From Kiritimatiellia bacterium (lineage in GTDB: Bacteria > Verrucomicrobiota > Kiritimatiellia > JAAZAB01), in assembly GCA_028718125.1 (NCBI GenBank), contig JAQUMN010000025.1, forward strand, positions 1-54,235: a stretch of DNA of 54,235 nt, in the 5' to 3' direction. Below are positions 28,069-36,421 of this stretch, in pieces. Within the stretch, counting starts at the first letter, position 1; each line of letters starts with the position of its first letter. The position numbers were made by a program, and so were the translations under genes. The notes beneath the pieces were generated by a model. The model saw only the letters and a program-made list of their open reading frames with translations, did no database searches and had not been told where the DNA came from.

Positions 28069-28461
28069 ATGAAGGTTCTTTTTATGGTAATATGCGCAGT
28101 GTTGATGATCGGACTAAACGCAACGGGAGGAGAACAGACGGAGAACATATTCGAAGGCATTCCGTACGCCGACGGCCATATGGGCAAACGGCAACTCGTT
28201 GATGAGAAACACCTTCTTGTCGTGCAAGTCGCACTGAAGCCTGGCCAGCAGGTTCCGCAACACAACGCCAATTCCAATGTCCATCTGTTAATTATCGAGG
28301 GCCAGATCATTGTGACTCTGAGCGGCAAGGACACCGTCGCCAACAAGGGGGACCTGCTCCCCGTCACTTTTAAGACGCTTATGAGCATCCGGAATGCCTC
28401 CAAAGCGAACGCCTCGTTCTTGATTATCAAAAGTCCGAATCCAAGCGAAATGGAGCCATGA
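28069..28461 (+). CDS. Small exported cupin-domain protein
   Basis: 130 residues with an N-terminal signal peptide (LFMVICAVLMIGLNATG) and a single cupin barrel: LVVQVALKPGQQVPQHNANSNVHLLIIEGQIIVTLSG, then GDLLPVTFKTLMSIRNAS. The motif-1 His residues (QHNANSNVH) could bind a metal, but the second motif lacks an obvious His. ATG 28069 has AGGAAG upstream; earlier in-frame codons run into the MITE border. The stop overlaps the next start (ATGA). Confidence 0.7.
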   Translation: MKVLFMVICAVLMIGLNATGGEQTENIFEGIPYADGHMGKRQLVDEKHLLVVQVALKPGQQVPQHNANSNVHLLIIEGQIIVTLSGKDTVANKGDLLPVTFKTLMSIRNASKANASFLIIKSPNPSEMEP

Positions 28462-28652
28462 GTCTTAAATCGGTGACTGGCTGTTTCGTTTATGCCGGCT
28501 TTTCGCTCGTGGCTTCGGCCGCTTGGCCCATGATCCTTATTCCGGTTGCCTTATTGGGCCTGCACTTCTTTGCCATCACTCCCGAAGAATGGTATCTGGA
28601 AGAAAAGTATGGCGATAAGTACCGCGCTTACATGGCTCGTGTCCGCCGGTAG
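28458..28652 (+). CDS. Truncated isoprenylcysteine/phospholipid methyltransferase-like membrane protein
   Basis: Only 64 residues: two hydrophobic segments and ITPEEWYLEEKYGDKYRAYMARVRR. That last stretch matches the C-terminal end of ICMT/PEMT-family membrane methyltransferases (EE..L...YG..Y..Y...R), which are normally 150-200 residues. The N-terminal part is absent, so it is probably a remnant, although it has a start overlapping the cupin stop and could be translated. Confidence 0.6.
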   Translation: MSLKSVTGCFVYAGFSLVASAAWPMILIPVALLGLHFFAITPEEWYLEEKYGDKYRAYMARVRR

Positions 28653-28683
28653 TTGTGAAGAAGGGACTGCGAAAGGAATGCAC

Positions 28684-29661
28684 ATGCACACAGACAGGAA
28701 ATCGCGCAAAGTTGTCATTACGGGTGCCGGTGATGTCGGCGCTTCCTTTGCCTATGCCCTGATACAGACCGGGCTTGCGGAGGAAATTTCCCTTGTCGAT
28801 TTCAATACCGACCTCGTGCAAGGGCAGGTTCTCGATCTCGCCCACGGGCTGCCCTTTGTGCCGCCGGTCCATATTCACGCCGGCAAATCGGATGATTACT
28901 CTGACGCCACCGTCATCGTCATCACTGCCGGGGTAAAACAGCGGCCTGGCGAATCGCGTTTGGAACTTCTGAACCGGAACGCCGTCATTATTTCGCATAT
29001 CGCGGACGACATTGTTGCCCGCGAATCGCAAGCGGTTGTCATCATTGTCAGCAATCCCGTAGATGTCCTGACGTATGTTGCACTTCGTCGCTCCGGCTTG
29101 CCCAAAAGCCATATCATCGGATCCGGCACCGTGCTTGACAGCGCCCGTTTTCGCTACCTGCTCAGTCGGCATTGCAACGTAGATGTGCGCAACGTGCATG
29201 CATACATTCTTGGTGAACATGGTGATAGTGAAGTGGCTGCTTGGTCTATGACCCACGTGGCCGGCATGCCTATTGCCGACTACTGCGCCATCTGCGGCCA
29301 ATGTGCCGGATGGAAGGAGATAAAGGAGGATATCTTTCGCCAAGTGCGTGAGTCCGCCTATCACATCATTGGCTACAAAGGCGCGACCTGCTATGCCATT
29401 GGCCTTGCCTTGGTGCGGATCGTGGGCGCCATTTTGCGCAACGAACGCAGCGTGTTGACGGTGTCCAGTTTCTTGGACGGTGAGTTCGGGATCCGAGACG
29501 TGTGTCTCAGTGTCCCCTGCATCGTGAGTACAAACGGAGTGGAGCGTGTTGTGGAGGGCAAACTCGATCCCGCCGAAACGGCGACCTTGTCCGCGTCGGC
29601 ACGCGTCTTACGGGAGACCATACAAAGCGTGGACTCGGAGTTGATGAACCCGCGAATTTGA
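28684..29661 (+). CDS. ldh: L-lactate dehydrogenase
   Basis: Reduces pyruvate to lactate with NADH in fermentation. 325 residues: the dinucleotide loop VVITGAGDVGASFAYAL, DLAHG, ITAGVKQRPGESRLELLNRN with the substrate-loop Gln and Arg, VSNPVDVLTYVA, the catalytic-His motif GEHGDSEVAAWS and YKGATCYAIG. Gln at the specificity site (KQRPGE) and the GEHGDSE motif favour lactate over malate dehydrogenase. The ATG at 28684 lies six bases after AAAGGA; an ATG two codons earlier touches that site. Confidence 0.93.
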   Translation: MHTDRKSRKVVITGAGDVGASFAYALIQTGLAEEISLVDFNTDLVQGQVLDLAHGLPFVPPVHIHAGKSDDYSDATVIVITAGVKQRPGESRLELLNRNAVIISHIADDIVARESQAVVIIVSNPVDVLTYVALRRSGLPKSHIIGSGTVLDSARFRYLLSRHCNVDVRNVHAYILGEHGDSEVAAWSMTHVAGMPIADYCAICGQCAGWKEIKEDIFRQVRESAYHIIGYKGATCYAIGLALVRIVGAILRNERSVLTVSSFLDGEFGIRDVCLSVPCIVSTNGVERVVEGKLDPAETATLSASARVLRETIQSVDSELMNPRI

Positions 29662-29712
29662 GATAATTTTCAAAGCGGCGATATCGAGAAGTCTAAAAAG
29701 AGGAGACGTCTT

Positions 29713-30246
29713 ATGCAACCAAGAGGTCCGTTAATGGTTGAGCATCGCCTTATCGAGCGCATGATTTCATTGATAGACAAAGAGGTAACAAGAATTGGAA
29801 AGAACAACGCTATAAATCTATCGTTCGTTGATACAGCCATTGATTTCATTCGAACCTATGCCGATCAGACACATCATGGCAAAGAGGAGGAAATTTTATT
29901 CAGGGCTCTATCTAAAAAGAAAATTTTCAGCATTGACAATCGGATTATGAATGAACTGATTCAGGAGCATGTTTTCGGTCGTACTACTACCTATGAACTC
30001 GTCAACGCAAGAGACGCATATCAAAAGGGTGATAAGGCGGCTTTGCCTTTAATTACCCAGAACCTGCGTGAATTTATTAATTTTTACCCAAAACATATGG
30101 AAAAAGAAGACAGGGTCTTTTTCCCTTCGTCTATGACGTATTTCTCGGAATCAGAGCAACAATCGATGCTTGACGAATTTTGGAATTTTGACAGAAAAAT
30201 GATTCATGCGAAATACAAGTCCATCATTGAATCTCTTGAAAGCTGA
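29713..30246 (+). CDS. Hemerythrin-like HHE cation-binding protein
   Basis: 177 residues, all-helical. Iron ligands expected of the family are visible: EHRLIERM, THHGKEEEILF, QEHVFGR and YPKHMEKEDRVFFP. Such proteins sense or bind oxygen or nitric oxide, or take part in iron-cluster repair in anaerobes. AGAGGAG precedes the ATG. The gene is visibly more AT-rich than both neighbours. The next gene starts three bases after its stop. Confidence 0.85.
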   Translation: MQPRGPLMVEHRLIERMISLIDKEVTRIGKNNAINLSFVDTAIDFIRTYADQTHHGKEEEILFRALSKKKIFSIDNRIMNELIQEHVFGRTTTYELVNARDAYQKGDKAALPLITQNLREFINFYPKHMEKEDRVFFPSSMTYFSESEQQSMLDEFWNFDRKMIHAKYKSIIESLES

Positions 30247-30248
30247 GC

Positions 30249-30800
30249 GTGAAAAATAAGTATGCCAAAAAAAAGCCAGCGCCGCTGATTATGACGATCG
30301 GGCATTCTACGCGTTTGCTCGAGGAATTCATCGGCCTACTTCAGGCCCACGAGGTGACTTGCGTCGTGGATATACGCACGGTGCCGCGTTCCCGGCACAA
30401 TCCGCAGTTTAATAAGGATTCACTGCCGGACGCATTGAAGAAAGTCGGTGTGAAATATGTGCACCTGCCGGAACTCGGCGGCCTGCGTCATACGAAGGGC
30501 GATTCGCTCAACGAAGGCTGGCAAAATGCCTCCTTTCGAGGTTATGCCGACTACATGCAAACGCCCGAGTTTGTGCAGAGCCTCAATGAATTGATCCGCC
30601 TGGCGTACCAAGACCGAATCGTCATGATGTGCGCGGAAGCGGTGCCGTGGCGCTGTCATCGCTCGCTCATCGCAGATGCCTTGCTGGTTCGTGGAATTCG
30701 CACCGAAGACATCATGAGTGCAACCCGCCGCCAGGTTCATGTTCTCACGCCCTTTGCCAAAGTCCGGGGCACCGTGATCACGTATCCGGCCGAGGTTTGA
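30249..30800 (+). CDS. DUF488-family protein
   Basis: 183 residues with the family pattern MTIGHSTRLLEEFIGLLQAHEV, VVDIRTVPRSRHNPQFN, VKYVHLPELGG and CAEAVPWRCHRSLIAD. The conserved CxExxPxxCHR end suggests a thiol-based or nucleotide-related function, but none is established. The GTG start follows the hemerythrin stop by two bases, so the two are coupled. Confidence 0.8.
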   Translation: MKNKYAKKKPAPLIMTIGHSTRLLEEFIGLLQAHEVTCVVDIRTVPRSRHNPQFNKDSLPDALKKVGVKYVHLPELGGLRHTKGDSLNEGWQNASFRGYADYMQTPEFVQSLNELIRLAYQDRIVMMCAEAVPWRCHRSLIADALLVRGIRTEDIMSATRRQVHVLTPFAKVRGTVITYPAEV

Positions 30801-30857
30801 CCTTTGGCCGAGAATGCCTGGTCATGTTAGGCAAGAATTTGCATTTCGAGAGAGCGT

Positions 30858-31661
30858 TCAGTAACAGTGTTCCGGGCCGGGGAAGGTTCCCTTGGCGACA
30901 TCGGCCTTGTAGGCGGCAAAAGCCTTATTCATTTCGGTGCCGAGGCTGGCATAGCGTTTGACAAATTTTGGGGTGAACTCGCTGAAGAGGCCGAGCAGGT
31001 CGGTTGTGACGAGAATCTGGCCGTCGCAATCCGGTCCCGCGCCGATGCCGATGGTCGGAACCGGAATCGCCCGGGTGATTTCCCGACCCAAGGCGGGAGG
31101 CATACATTCCAGGACCACGGCAAATACCCCGGCTTCGGTCAGTGCGCTGGCATCCTGCAGAAGATTTTGCGCTTCGGCCGGTTTTTTTCCCTGGACTTTG
31201 TAACCGCCCATGGCATGAATGCTTTGCGGTGTGAGTCCGATGTGGCCTAACACCGGGATGCCGTTTTCAATGAGCGCTTTTACCGTGGGTGTACGGAAGG
31301 CGCCGCCTTCGATCTTGACGGCGTCCGCCTTGGCTTCCTTGATGAAGCGGCCGGCATTTTCAATGGCCTGTGAAATGGATACCTGGTAGGACATGAAGGG
31401 CATATCGGCCACGACCAGGGCGGACTTAACGCCGCGCGCCACGGCGGCCGCGTGGTGGAGCATCTCTGCCATGGTCACCGGCAGGGTGTCGGCGTAGCCC
31501 AGCATCGGCGTGGCCAGGGAGTCGCCCACCAGCACAAGCGGCAGGCCGGCTTCGTCCAGCAGGCGCGCGGTGGTATAATCGTATGCCGTCAGACACGCGA
31601 ACTTGCCCCGGCCTTTTAAGGCCCTGATTTTACCGGCAGTCCATTTGGATTCGGTGGTCAT
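30858..31661 (-). CDS. panB: Ketopantoate hydroxymethyltransferase
   Basis: Makes ketopantoate from 2-oxoisovalerate and methylene-tetrahydrofolate, the first step to pantothenate and CoA. 267 residues with LTAYDYTTARLLDEAG, LVGDSLATPMLGY, VTMAEMLHHAAAV, VADMPFMSY, GAFRTPTVKALIENGIPVLGHIGLTPQ and the IGIGAGPDCDGQILV signature. Last gene of the minus-strand biosynthetic series, 124 bp after folK; it consumes a folate cofactor, which fits the neighbouring folK. Confidence 0.95.
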   Translation of the reverse strand: MTTESKWTAGKIRALKGRGKFACLTAYDYTTARLLDEAGLPLVLVGDSLATPMLGYADTLPVTMAEMLHHAAAVARGVKSALVVADMPFMSYQVSISQAIENAGRFIKEAKADAVKIEGGAFRTPTVKALIENGIPVLGHIGLTPQSIHAMGGYKVQGKKPAEAQNLLQDASALTEAGVFAVVLECMPPALGREITRAIPVPTIGIGAGPDCDGQILVTTDLLGLFSEFTPKFVKRYASLGTEMNKAFAAYKADVAKGTFPGPEHCY

Positions 31662-31785
31662 GGTTCGATCATCCTAATTTACCGCGGATAACGCGGCTGG
31701 GCACGGATAAAAACAAATCATATCAGCGATATCAGTGTAATCTGCGATAAGAAATCTATTGCGCTTTATTGCGGCTAAATCCAGT

Positions 31786-32289
31786 TCACCATTTTTTGGC
31801 AAAGACCATAACCTCGTGCGGATCGCTCAGGCCGGCAAGCACATCGGCGACGGTGCCGGTTTGGCCCGGGATTTTTAAGTCGGGCCTGACATCGCACAAT
31901 GGTTGAACCACGAACCGGCGCGTCTGCCAGAGCAGGTGTGGGATCACGATGTGCTGTTCCTGGATCTGCAAGCCGTCTGCATAAATAATGTCAATATCCA
32001 TGGGGCGGGGCGCGTTAAATATCGCGCTCGGTACGCGTCCGATTTTCTGCTCCATGAACTGGAACGTCCGCATAAGCTGGGGCAGGGGAATCAGCGTCTT
32101 GACGATCAGGATGGCGTTCAGAAAATGAATTGCCTGGAATTCCGGGGGCACATCCACCGGTTCGGTCTCATACACAGGCGACTGGGCCACCGGAATGATG
32201 CCGGGACTGCCCAGAATAATGGCCTTGGCGTTTTTTAAATGCGCCAGGCGATCGCCCATATTTGATCCAAGACTTATCCCGACTTCCAT
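31786..32289 (-). CDS. folK: 6-hydroxymethyl-7,8-dihydropterin pyrophosphokinase
   Basis: Activates the pterin for joining with p-aminobenzoate. 167 residues with GISLGSNMGDRLAHL at the N-terminus, the YETEPVD loop, FLNAILIV, and the ATP/magnesium signature RPMDIDIIYAD (HPK family R-x-x-D-x-D). It begins three bases after the dapB stop, so it is co-translated with lysine-pathway genes rather than with folB. Confidence 0.94.
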   Translation of the reverse strand: MEVGISLGSNMGDRLAHLKNAKAIILGSPGIIPVAQSPVYETEPVDVPPEFQAIHFLNAILIVKTLIPLPQLMRTFQFMEQKIGRVPSAIFNAPRPMDIDIIYADGLQIQEQHIVIPHLLWQTRRFVVQPLCDVRPDLKIPGQTGTVADVLAGLSDPHEVMVFAKKW

Positions 32290-32292
32290 GAT

Positions 32293-33123
32293 TTAATCCT
32301 TGATGCCCAGGACGTCCAGCATGCTGTAAAGCCCCGGCTTGCGTGTGACTACCCATTCGACCGCGCGCAGGGCGCCCATGGCGAAACAGTCGCGGCTGCT
32401 CGCGCGATGGGTCATCTCCAGCCGTTCCCCCTCGGTGGCGAAGAGGATCGTGTGATCGCCCACCACGTCACCCGCCCGAACGGCGTGAATGCCGATTTGC
32501 GCCGCCGGTCTCTCGCCTACCAGGCCCTGCCGGCCATGGGTCGCTACGTCGTCCAGTTTGAGGCCGCGCGCGGCGGCGGCCGTTTCCGCCAGGCGCAGTG
32601 CGGTCCCGCTCGGCGAATCCTTCTTGTGGCGGTGATGGGTCTCAATGATTTCGATATTATAGTCGCCCAAAACGCCTGCTGTTTTCCTGACCATGGCAAA
32701 AAGGAGATTCACGCCCAAACTCATGTTGGGCGCCCAAACAACAGGAATATGGGCGGCAACTTTTCGGATGATCTCCGTTTCCGCCGCGTTCAATCCGGTG
32801 GTGCCGATAACCATGGGTTTCTTAAGTTCTGCCGCAAGCGTTGCATGCCGACCGGTAGCCGAAGGAAAACTGAAATCCACGAGCACATCGGCCTTTTGAA
32901 AAGCCTTGCGGCTGTCGGCCGTCAGGATTACGCCTATATCCGCGATGCCCGCGATAATCCCGGCATCTTTTCCGAGAAGCGGGCATTGCTCCGCTTCTAC
33001 GGCCCCGACCAGATGCAGGTTCGGTGAGCGCGATGCACACCGGATGAGGACTTGTCCCATGCGCCCGGCTGCGCCCAGGATGGCTATCTTCAGTTTGGCT
33101 TGTGGATGGTCGGTAGTAGGCAT
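32293..33123 (-). CDS. dapB: 4-hydroxy-tetrahydrodipicolinate reductase
   Basis: NAD(P)H-dependent step of diaminopimelate and lysine synthesis, using the DapA product. 276 residues: IAILGAAGRMGQVLI loop, VDFSFPSAT, GTTGLN, WAPNMSLGVNLL and the active-site ETHHRHKKDSPSGTALRLAE. AAAGGAA precedes the ATG. Transcribed leftward after dapA, with 347 bp of repeat DNA between them. Confidence 0.96.
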   Translation of the reverse strand: MPTTDHPQAKLKIAILGAAGRMGQVLIRCASRSPNLHLVGAVEAEQCPLLGKDAGIIAGIADIGVILTADSRKAFQKADVLVDFSFPSATGRHATLAAELKKPMVIGTTGLNAAETEIIRKVAAHIPVVWAPNMSLGVNLLFAMVRKTAGVLGDYNIEIIETHHRHKKDSPSGTALRLAETAAAARGLKLDDVATHGRQGLVGERPAAQIGIHAVRAGDVVGDHTILFATEGERLEMTHRASSRDCFAMGALRAVEWVVTRKPGLYSMLDVLGIKD

Positions 33124-33470
33124 ACGGCCGTTCCTTTTAAATTAGGCCCCGCAAAGCGGGGCGACTTTTATTCTGTTCGGATTGTCATCCTGAACTCAGT
33201 GAAGGATCTCGCGCGGCGAGATTTCTCGCTACGCTCGGAATGACAACAAAGACGGATTGAAATTCCTATGCATTAAATTAGACCCTGAAGCGGGGCAACA
33301 AACACCTTGGATTCCCGATCAGGTCGGGAATGACAAACAACGTCCATTCATTCTGCCTGCCCCGCACAACCTCCGAGCGAAGCGGGGTCATTCCCGCTCC
33401 GTGTCAAAGTACGGGGTAAACTCCAGCGGGAATCCAGCATATGTGCAATTTTGAAATTCCTTGCGTTTAA
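33124..33470. repeat. Repeat mosaic between dapA and dapB
   Basis: Contains a CCCCGC-AAA-GCGGGG hairpin near dapB, a CATCCTGAACTCAGTGAAGG block with palindromic GCGCGGCGAG, and GATTCCCGATCAGGTCGGGAAT plus CATTCCCGC/GCGGGAATCC blocks like those in MITE family 1. Direct repeats of GAAATTCCT-ATTAGA type lie at 33257-33285 and 33450-33475, the second at the dapA end. No gene. Confidence 0.65.
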
Positions 33471-34337
33471 TTAGATCAACTTCGCCTTTCGCAGGGTTTC
33501 GTCCAGCCGTTTTTTCAGAGCCGGACTCATGGCGCACAGGGGCAGGCGATACGTTTCTTCGATTCGGCCCATCAGCGCCAGGGCTGCTTTGACCGGGATG
33601 GGATTGGTGTCGATAAACATGTCGTTGAACAACTGAAAATAGGCCTGGTGCAAGCGCCGGGCTTCGTCCCAACGCCCGCCCTGCGCGGCGTGAACCATGT
33701 CGGCCACGGGTTTGGGCGCGATGTTGGCGGCCACGCTGATGACACCTTTGGCGCCCACGGCCATCATGGGGAGAGTCAGCGGATCGTCGCCGCAAAGGAC
33801 ACACAGGTCACACAAGGCCAGGATCTGGTTTACGCGCGGCACGCTGCCGGCGGCTTCCTTGATGGCTTTGATGTTCGGATGCCGCGCCAGCCGGACAACA
33901 GTGTCCACTGCGATTTCTACGCCACAGCGGCCGGGAATATTGTAGAGAATCACCGGAAGCCCCAGATCGGCGACGGCGCTGAAATGGCGATAAAGCCCCT
34001 CCTGGTTGGGTTTGTTGTAATAGGGCGATACCTGTAACGTGCCGTCCGCGCCCATGCGCAGGGCATGCCCGGTAAGTTCCAAGGCCTCGCTGGTGGAATT
34101 GGCGCCGGTGCCGGCAATGACCTTGATTCGACCGTGGCAGGCTTTCACGGCGGTCTCGATCACTTTTTTATGTTCTTCGTTATCCAGGGTGGGGGATTCC
34201 CCCGTCGTGCCGACGGGCACGATGCCATCCATACCGCCCTGGATTTGCAGTTCGATCAGCTCTTTGAGCTTGCCGTAGTCCACCCGGTTGTCTTTGGTAA
34301 ACGGGGTGACAATAGCCGTATATGCGCCTTCAAACAT
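33471..34337 (-). CDS. dapA: 4-hydroxy-tetrahydrodipicolinate synthase
   Basis: Condenses pyruvate with aspartate semialdehyde, the first committed step to lysine and diaminopimelate. 288 residues, TIM barrel: AIVTPFTKDNRVDYGKL, VPVGTTGESPTL, YYNKPNQEGLYRHF, catalytic Tyr in ILYNIPGRCG and Schiff-base Lys in IKAIKEAAG. CAGGAGG lies before the ATG. A hairpin GCGGGC-CTT-GCCCGC sits just upstream (34356-34370). Confidence 0.96.
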   Translation of the reverse strand: MFEGAYTAIVTPFTKDNRVDYGKLKELIELQIQGGMDGIVPVGTTGESPTLDNEEHKKVIETAVKACHGRIKVIAGTGANSTSEALELTGHALRMGADGTLQVSPYYNKPNQEGLYRHFSAVADLGLPVILYNIPGRCGVEIAVDTVVRLARHPNIKAIKEAAGSVPRVNQILALCDLCVLCGDDPLTLPMMAVGAKGVISVAANIAPKPVADMVHAAQGGRWDEARRLHQAYFQLFNDMFIDTNPIPVKAALALMGRIEETYRLPLCAMSPALKKRLDETLRKAKLI

Positions 34338-34384
34338 GATTCAAATCCTCCTGACGCGGGCCTTGCCCGCAACCCAAAGATTTT

Positions 34385-34505
34385 AACTACGAAACACACT
34401 AAATACACGAAAGTTCAGCGAATAAATCTTACATGTTTTGTTTTTGATAATAACAAACAGAATCTGATCCTCATCTATTTCGTGTGTTTTGTGGTTACTC
34501 ATACA
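34385..34505. repeat. Inverted 7-base-type repeats before dapA
   Basis: TAACTACGAAACACAC-type words on the left and TGTGTTTTGTGGTTA on the right form imperfect inverted arms of about 22 bp around an AT-rich centre. No gene. Confidence 0.5.
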
Positions 34506-34511
34506 TTTTCT

Positions 34512-35507
34512 TCAAAACGCGGCCGTGAATCCCACCGGCGGCAGATCAATCATGGTCCGCAAGCCAGGCGCGGCCTTCACGATGGAACGAATGGCGTTGA
34601 TCGTGATCGCGCAAGTCGCAATGTCGCCATTTGTGCCGCCGGGAATCATTGTTGTGAAGGATGGCTCGCCGACTATTTCCACCCGGTCGAATGATTCGCT
34701 CTCGCCTACCGCCGCACGGAAATGAAGTTTTAAAACTTCCCGTCCCTTGACTGTGGCGCGGCCGATCTGCTCCACTCCGGATGCCTGGCCGCGCTGGATG
34801 GGTTTATAACCGGAGAGGATCTCCCGCTTGGCGATCACCGGACGCAGCGATTCCATTACCCGGGTTAATTTCCATCCCATGTGGTGGGCGATCATGTGCA
34901 TGGATTCCGTGAGCCCGACATGCCGCAGAGTTCCGGCGCGCACCTTGGCTTGAAACTGGGCGCGCGTCAGGCCGGCGCCGATTTTCTGCTGGAATGGAAT
35001 GCGTCGTGGCGAAGCATCCTGAATCCGGAAAATGCTGATACGCTCGACGCGCTGGCAGACGGACGTAAGAATGCACGGCAGAAAATCCATGAGATAGCCC
35101 GGGTTAACTCCCGTACCGACGCAGGCCACGCCATGTTGCTTGCAGATGGCGTCCAGGCGTTTGGCGATCTGCGGCTGAGTCTTCCAGGGAAACGCCAATT
35201 CCTCACAGGTGGAAACGATGCGCAGGCCGGCCTTAGCCAGTTCAACGACCTGCGTCTCCAGGCGCTTCAAACTCGAAACGGTGGTCAGCACGGCTACGGT
35301 GGGTTTCTTTCCCCGGCAAGCCGCCGCCAGGTTGGCCTGCACGATGAGTCCGAGGGGCTTAAGTCCGCACACCACGCCGAGATCCTGTCCGGCTTTGTCC
35401 GGTGCCGGGTCAACCGCGCCTACAATCCGGATTGTCCCGCGTTCCAGCGCGAAGCGAACGGCTTTCTGTCCCAACGGTCCCAACCCGACCTGGATGATGT
35501 TAATCAT
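34512..35507 (-). CDS. 2,4-diaminopentanoate dehydrogenase-like NAD(P)-dependent enzyme
   Basis: 331 residues. A Rossmann N-terminus (INIIQVGLGPLGQKAVRFAL, VGAVDPAPDKAG) is followed by STCEELAFPW, GTGVNPGYLMDFLP and RHVGLTESMHMIAHHMGW, the pattern of amine dehydrogenases related to the DapB N-terminal domain and to ornithine-fermentation 2,4-diaminopentanoate dehydrogenase. It is the first gene of the leftward dapA-dapB-folK-panB series. Its role there is open: amino-acid fermentation, or an alternative reaction on a diaminopimelate intermediate. ATG 35507 has AGGA nine bases upstream. Confidence 0.7.
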   Translation of the reverse strand: MINIIQVGLGPLGQKAVRFALERGTIRIVGAVDPAPDKAGQDLGVVCGLKPLGLIVQANLAAACRGKKPTVAVLTTVSSLKRLETQVVELAKAGLRIVSTCEELAFPWKTQPQIAKRLDAICKQHGVACVGTGVNPGYLMDFLPCILTSVCQRVERISIFRIQDASPRRIPFQQKIGAGLTRAQFQAKVRAGTLRHVGLTESMHMIAHHMGWKLTRVMESLRPVIAKREILSGYKPIQRGQASGVEQIGRATVKGREVLKLHFRAAVGESESFDRVEIVGEPSFTTMIPGGTNGDIATCAITINAIRSIVKAAPGLRTMIDLPPVGFTAAF

Positions 35508-35676
35508 AAACACGTTCCTAATTGTATTTTCAACGCAGGCCTTCAGTCAATTTATAGACAACGCTCATAGAGAGACAAACTATGGCAAAGTTCCGTCAAG
35601 TCAAGCGAAAAAACCGGCATGAGTGCGAGGTGGCCTGTGGTAACGCATCCGCCGGATGAGGCGAATGCAGATTTAC

Positions 35677-35868
35677 GTAAGGCCTCAGTTACTGGGTGGC
35701 GCTGAATATTTTCTGTCATTCCCGACCTGACTCGCCTCGGCGAAGCGCTCCGGCGGAACCCGGGTCGGGAATCCAGAAATATTCAATATTGATAATGGAT
35801 TCCCGCTTTCGCGGGAATGACAGCATTGAAGACTGCCATCGTTTTGCCCCACGTAACTGAGGCAATAC
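35677..35868. mobile_element. MITE family 1, complete 192-bp copy
   Basis: Starts GTAAGGCCTCAGTTAC and ends GTAACTGAGGCAATAC, inverted. AGATTTAC stands on both sides (35669-35676 and 35869-35876) as a perfect 8-bp duplication, with a further copy directly after it. The length is the same 192 bp as the copy at 18338 and the sequence is nearly its reverse complement. Confidence 0.9.
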
Positions 35869-35969
35869 AGATTTACAGATTTACAGCGTTTTCACTTGCT
35901 ATATACGCGACCTTGGATATAGTAATTCACAAATGTACATTGAATATGCCGCGAGGCATAAACCGAGCA

Positions 35970-36350
35970 ATGGAAAGAGAAATAATTTCGGCAATGCAAA
36001 CACAGGCTGCGAAAAACTCAAACTTGGCGGTCTGGTCCCTGATCCTGGGGATTACCTCGCTGGTCTTCTGTTGCCTGCCGGCGGCTGTCCCGGCGATCAT
36101 TTGCGGGCACCTGGCGCGTTCCAAGGCCAGGCAGGCGCCGGATACGTGTTCCGGCAGCGGTATGGCGCTGGCCGGATTGATCACGGGCTATGTGAGTGTC
36201 GTGGCCTTTATTGTGGCCTGTATCCTCGGCATCATGGCGGCCATTGCCGTGCCCTCGGTGATCAAACTGTTCCGTGAAGAGCAGAAATCGGAGCACATCG
36301 AGAATTCAAATGCCAATGCACCAGCCGTGGAAACAAGCCAATCGGAATGA
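35970..36350 (+). CDS. DUF4190-domain membrane protein
   Basis: 126 residues with two membrane helices (SLILGITSLVFCCLPAAVPAIICGHLA and GMALAGLITGYVSVVAFIVACILG), the glycine pattern typical of DUF4190, and a hydrophilic Glu/Asn-rich tail. Function unknown. Earlier in-frame codons extend into the MITE; ATG 35946, 35970 and 35994 are all possible and the middle one is chosen. Confidence 0.65.
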   Translation: MEREIISAMQTQAAKNSNLAVWSLILGITSLVFCCLPAAVPAIICGHLARSKARQAPDTCSGSGMALAGLITGYVSVVAFIVACILGIMAAIAVPSVIKLFREEQKSEHIENSNANAPAVETSQSE

Positions 36351-36421
36351 AGGGCGGCCATTTAATCGCGGCCGGCGGCGGTCTTTGATAGGGTAACAGC
36401 AAACCAACAAGGAGGTGGGTC

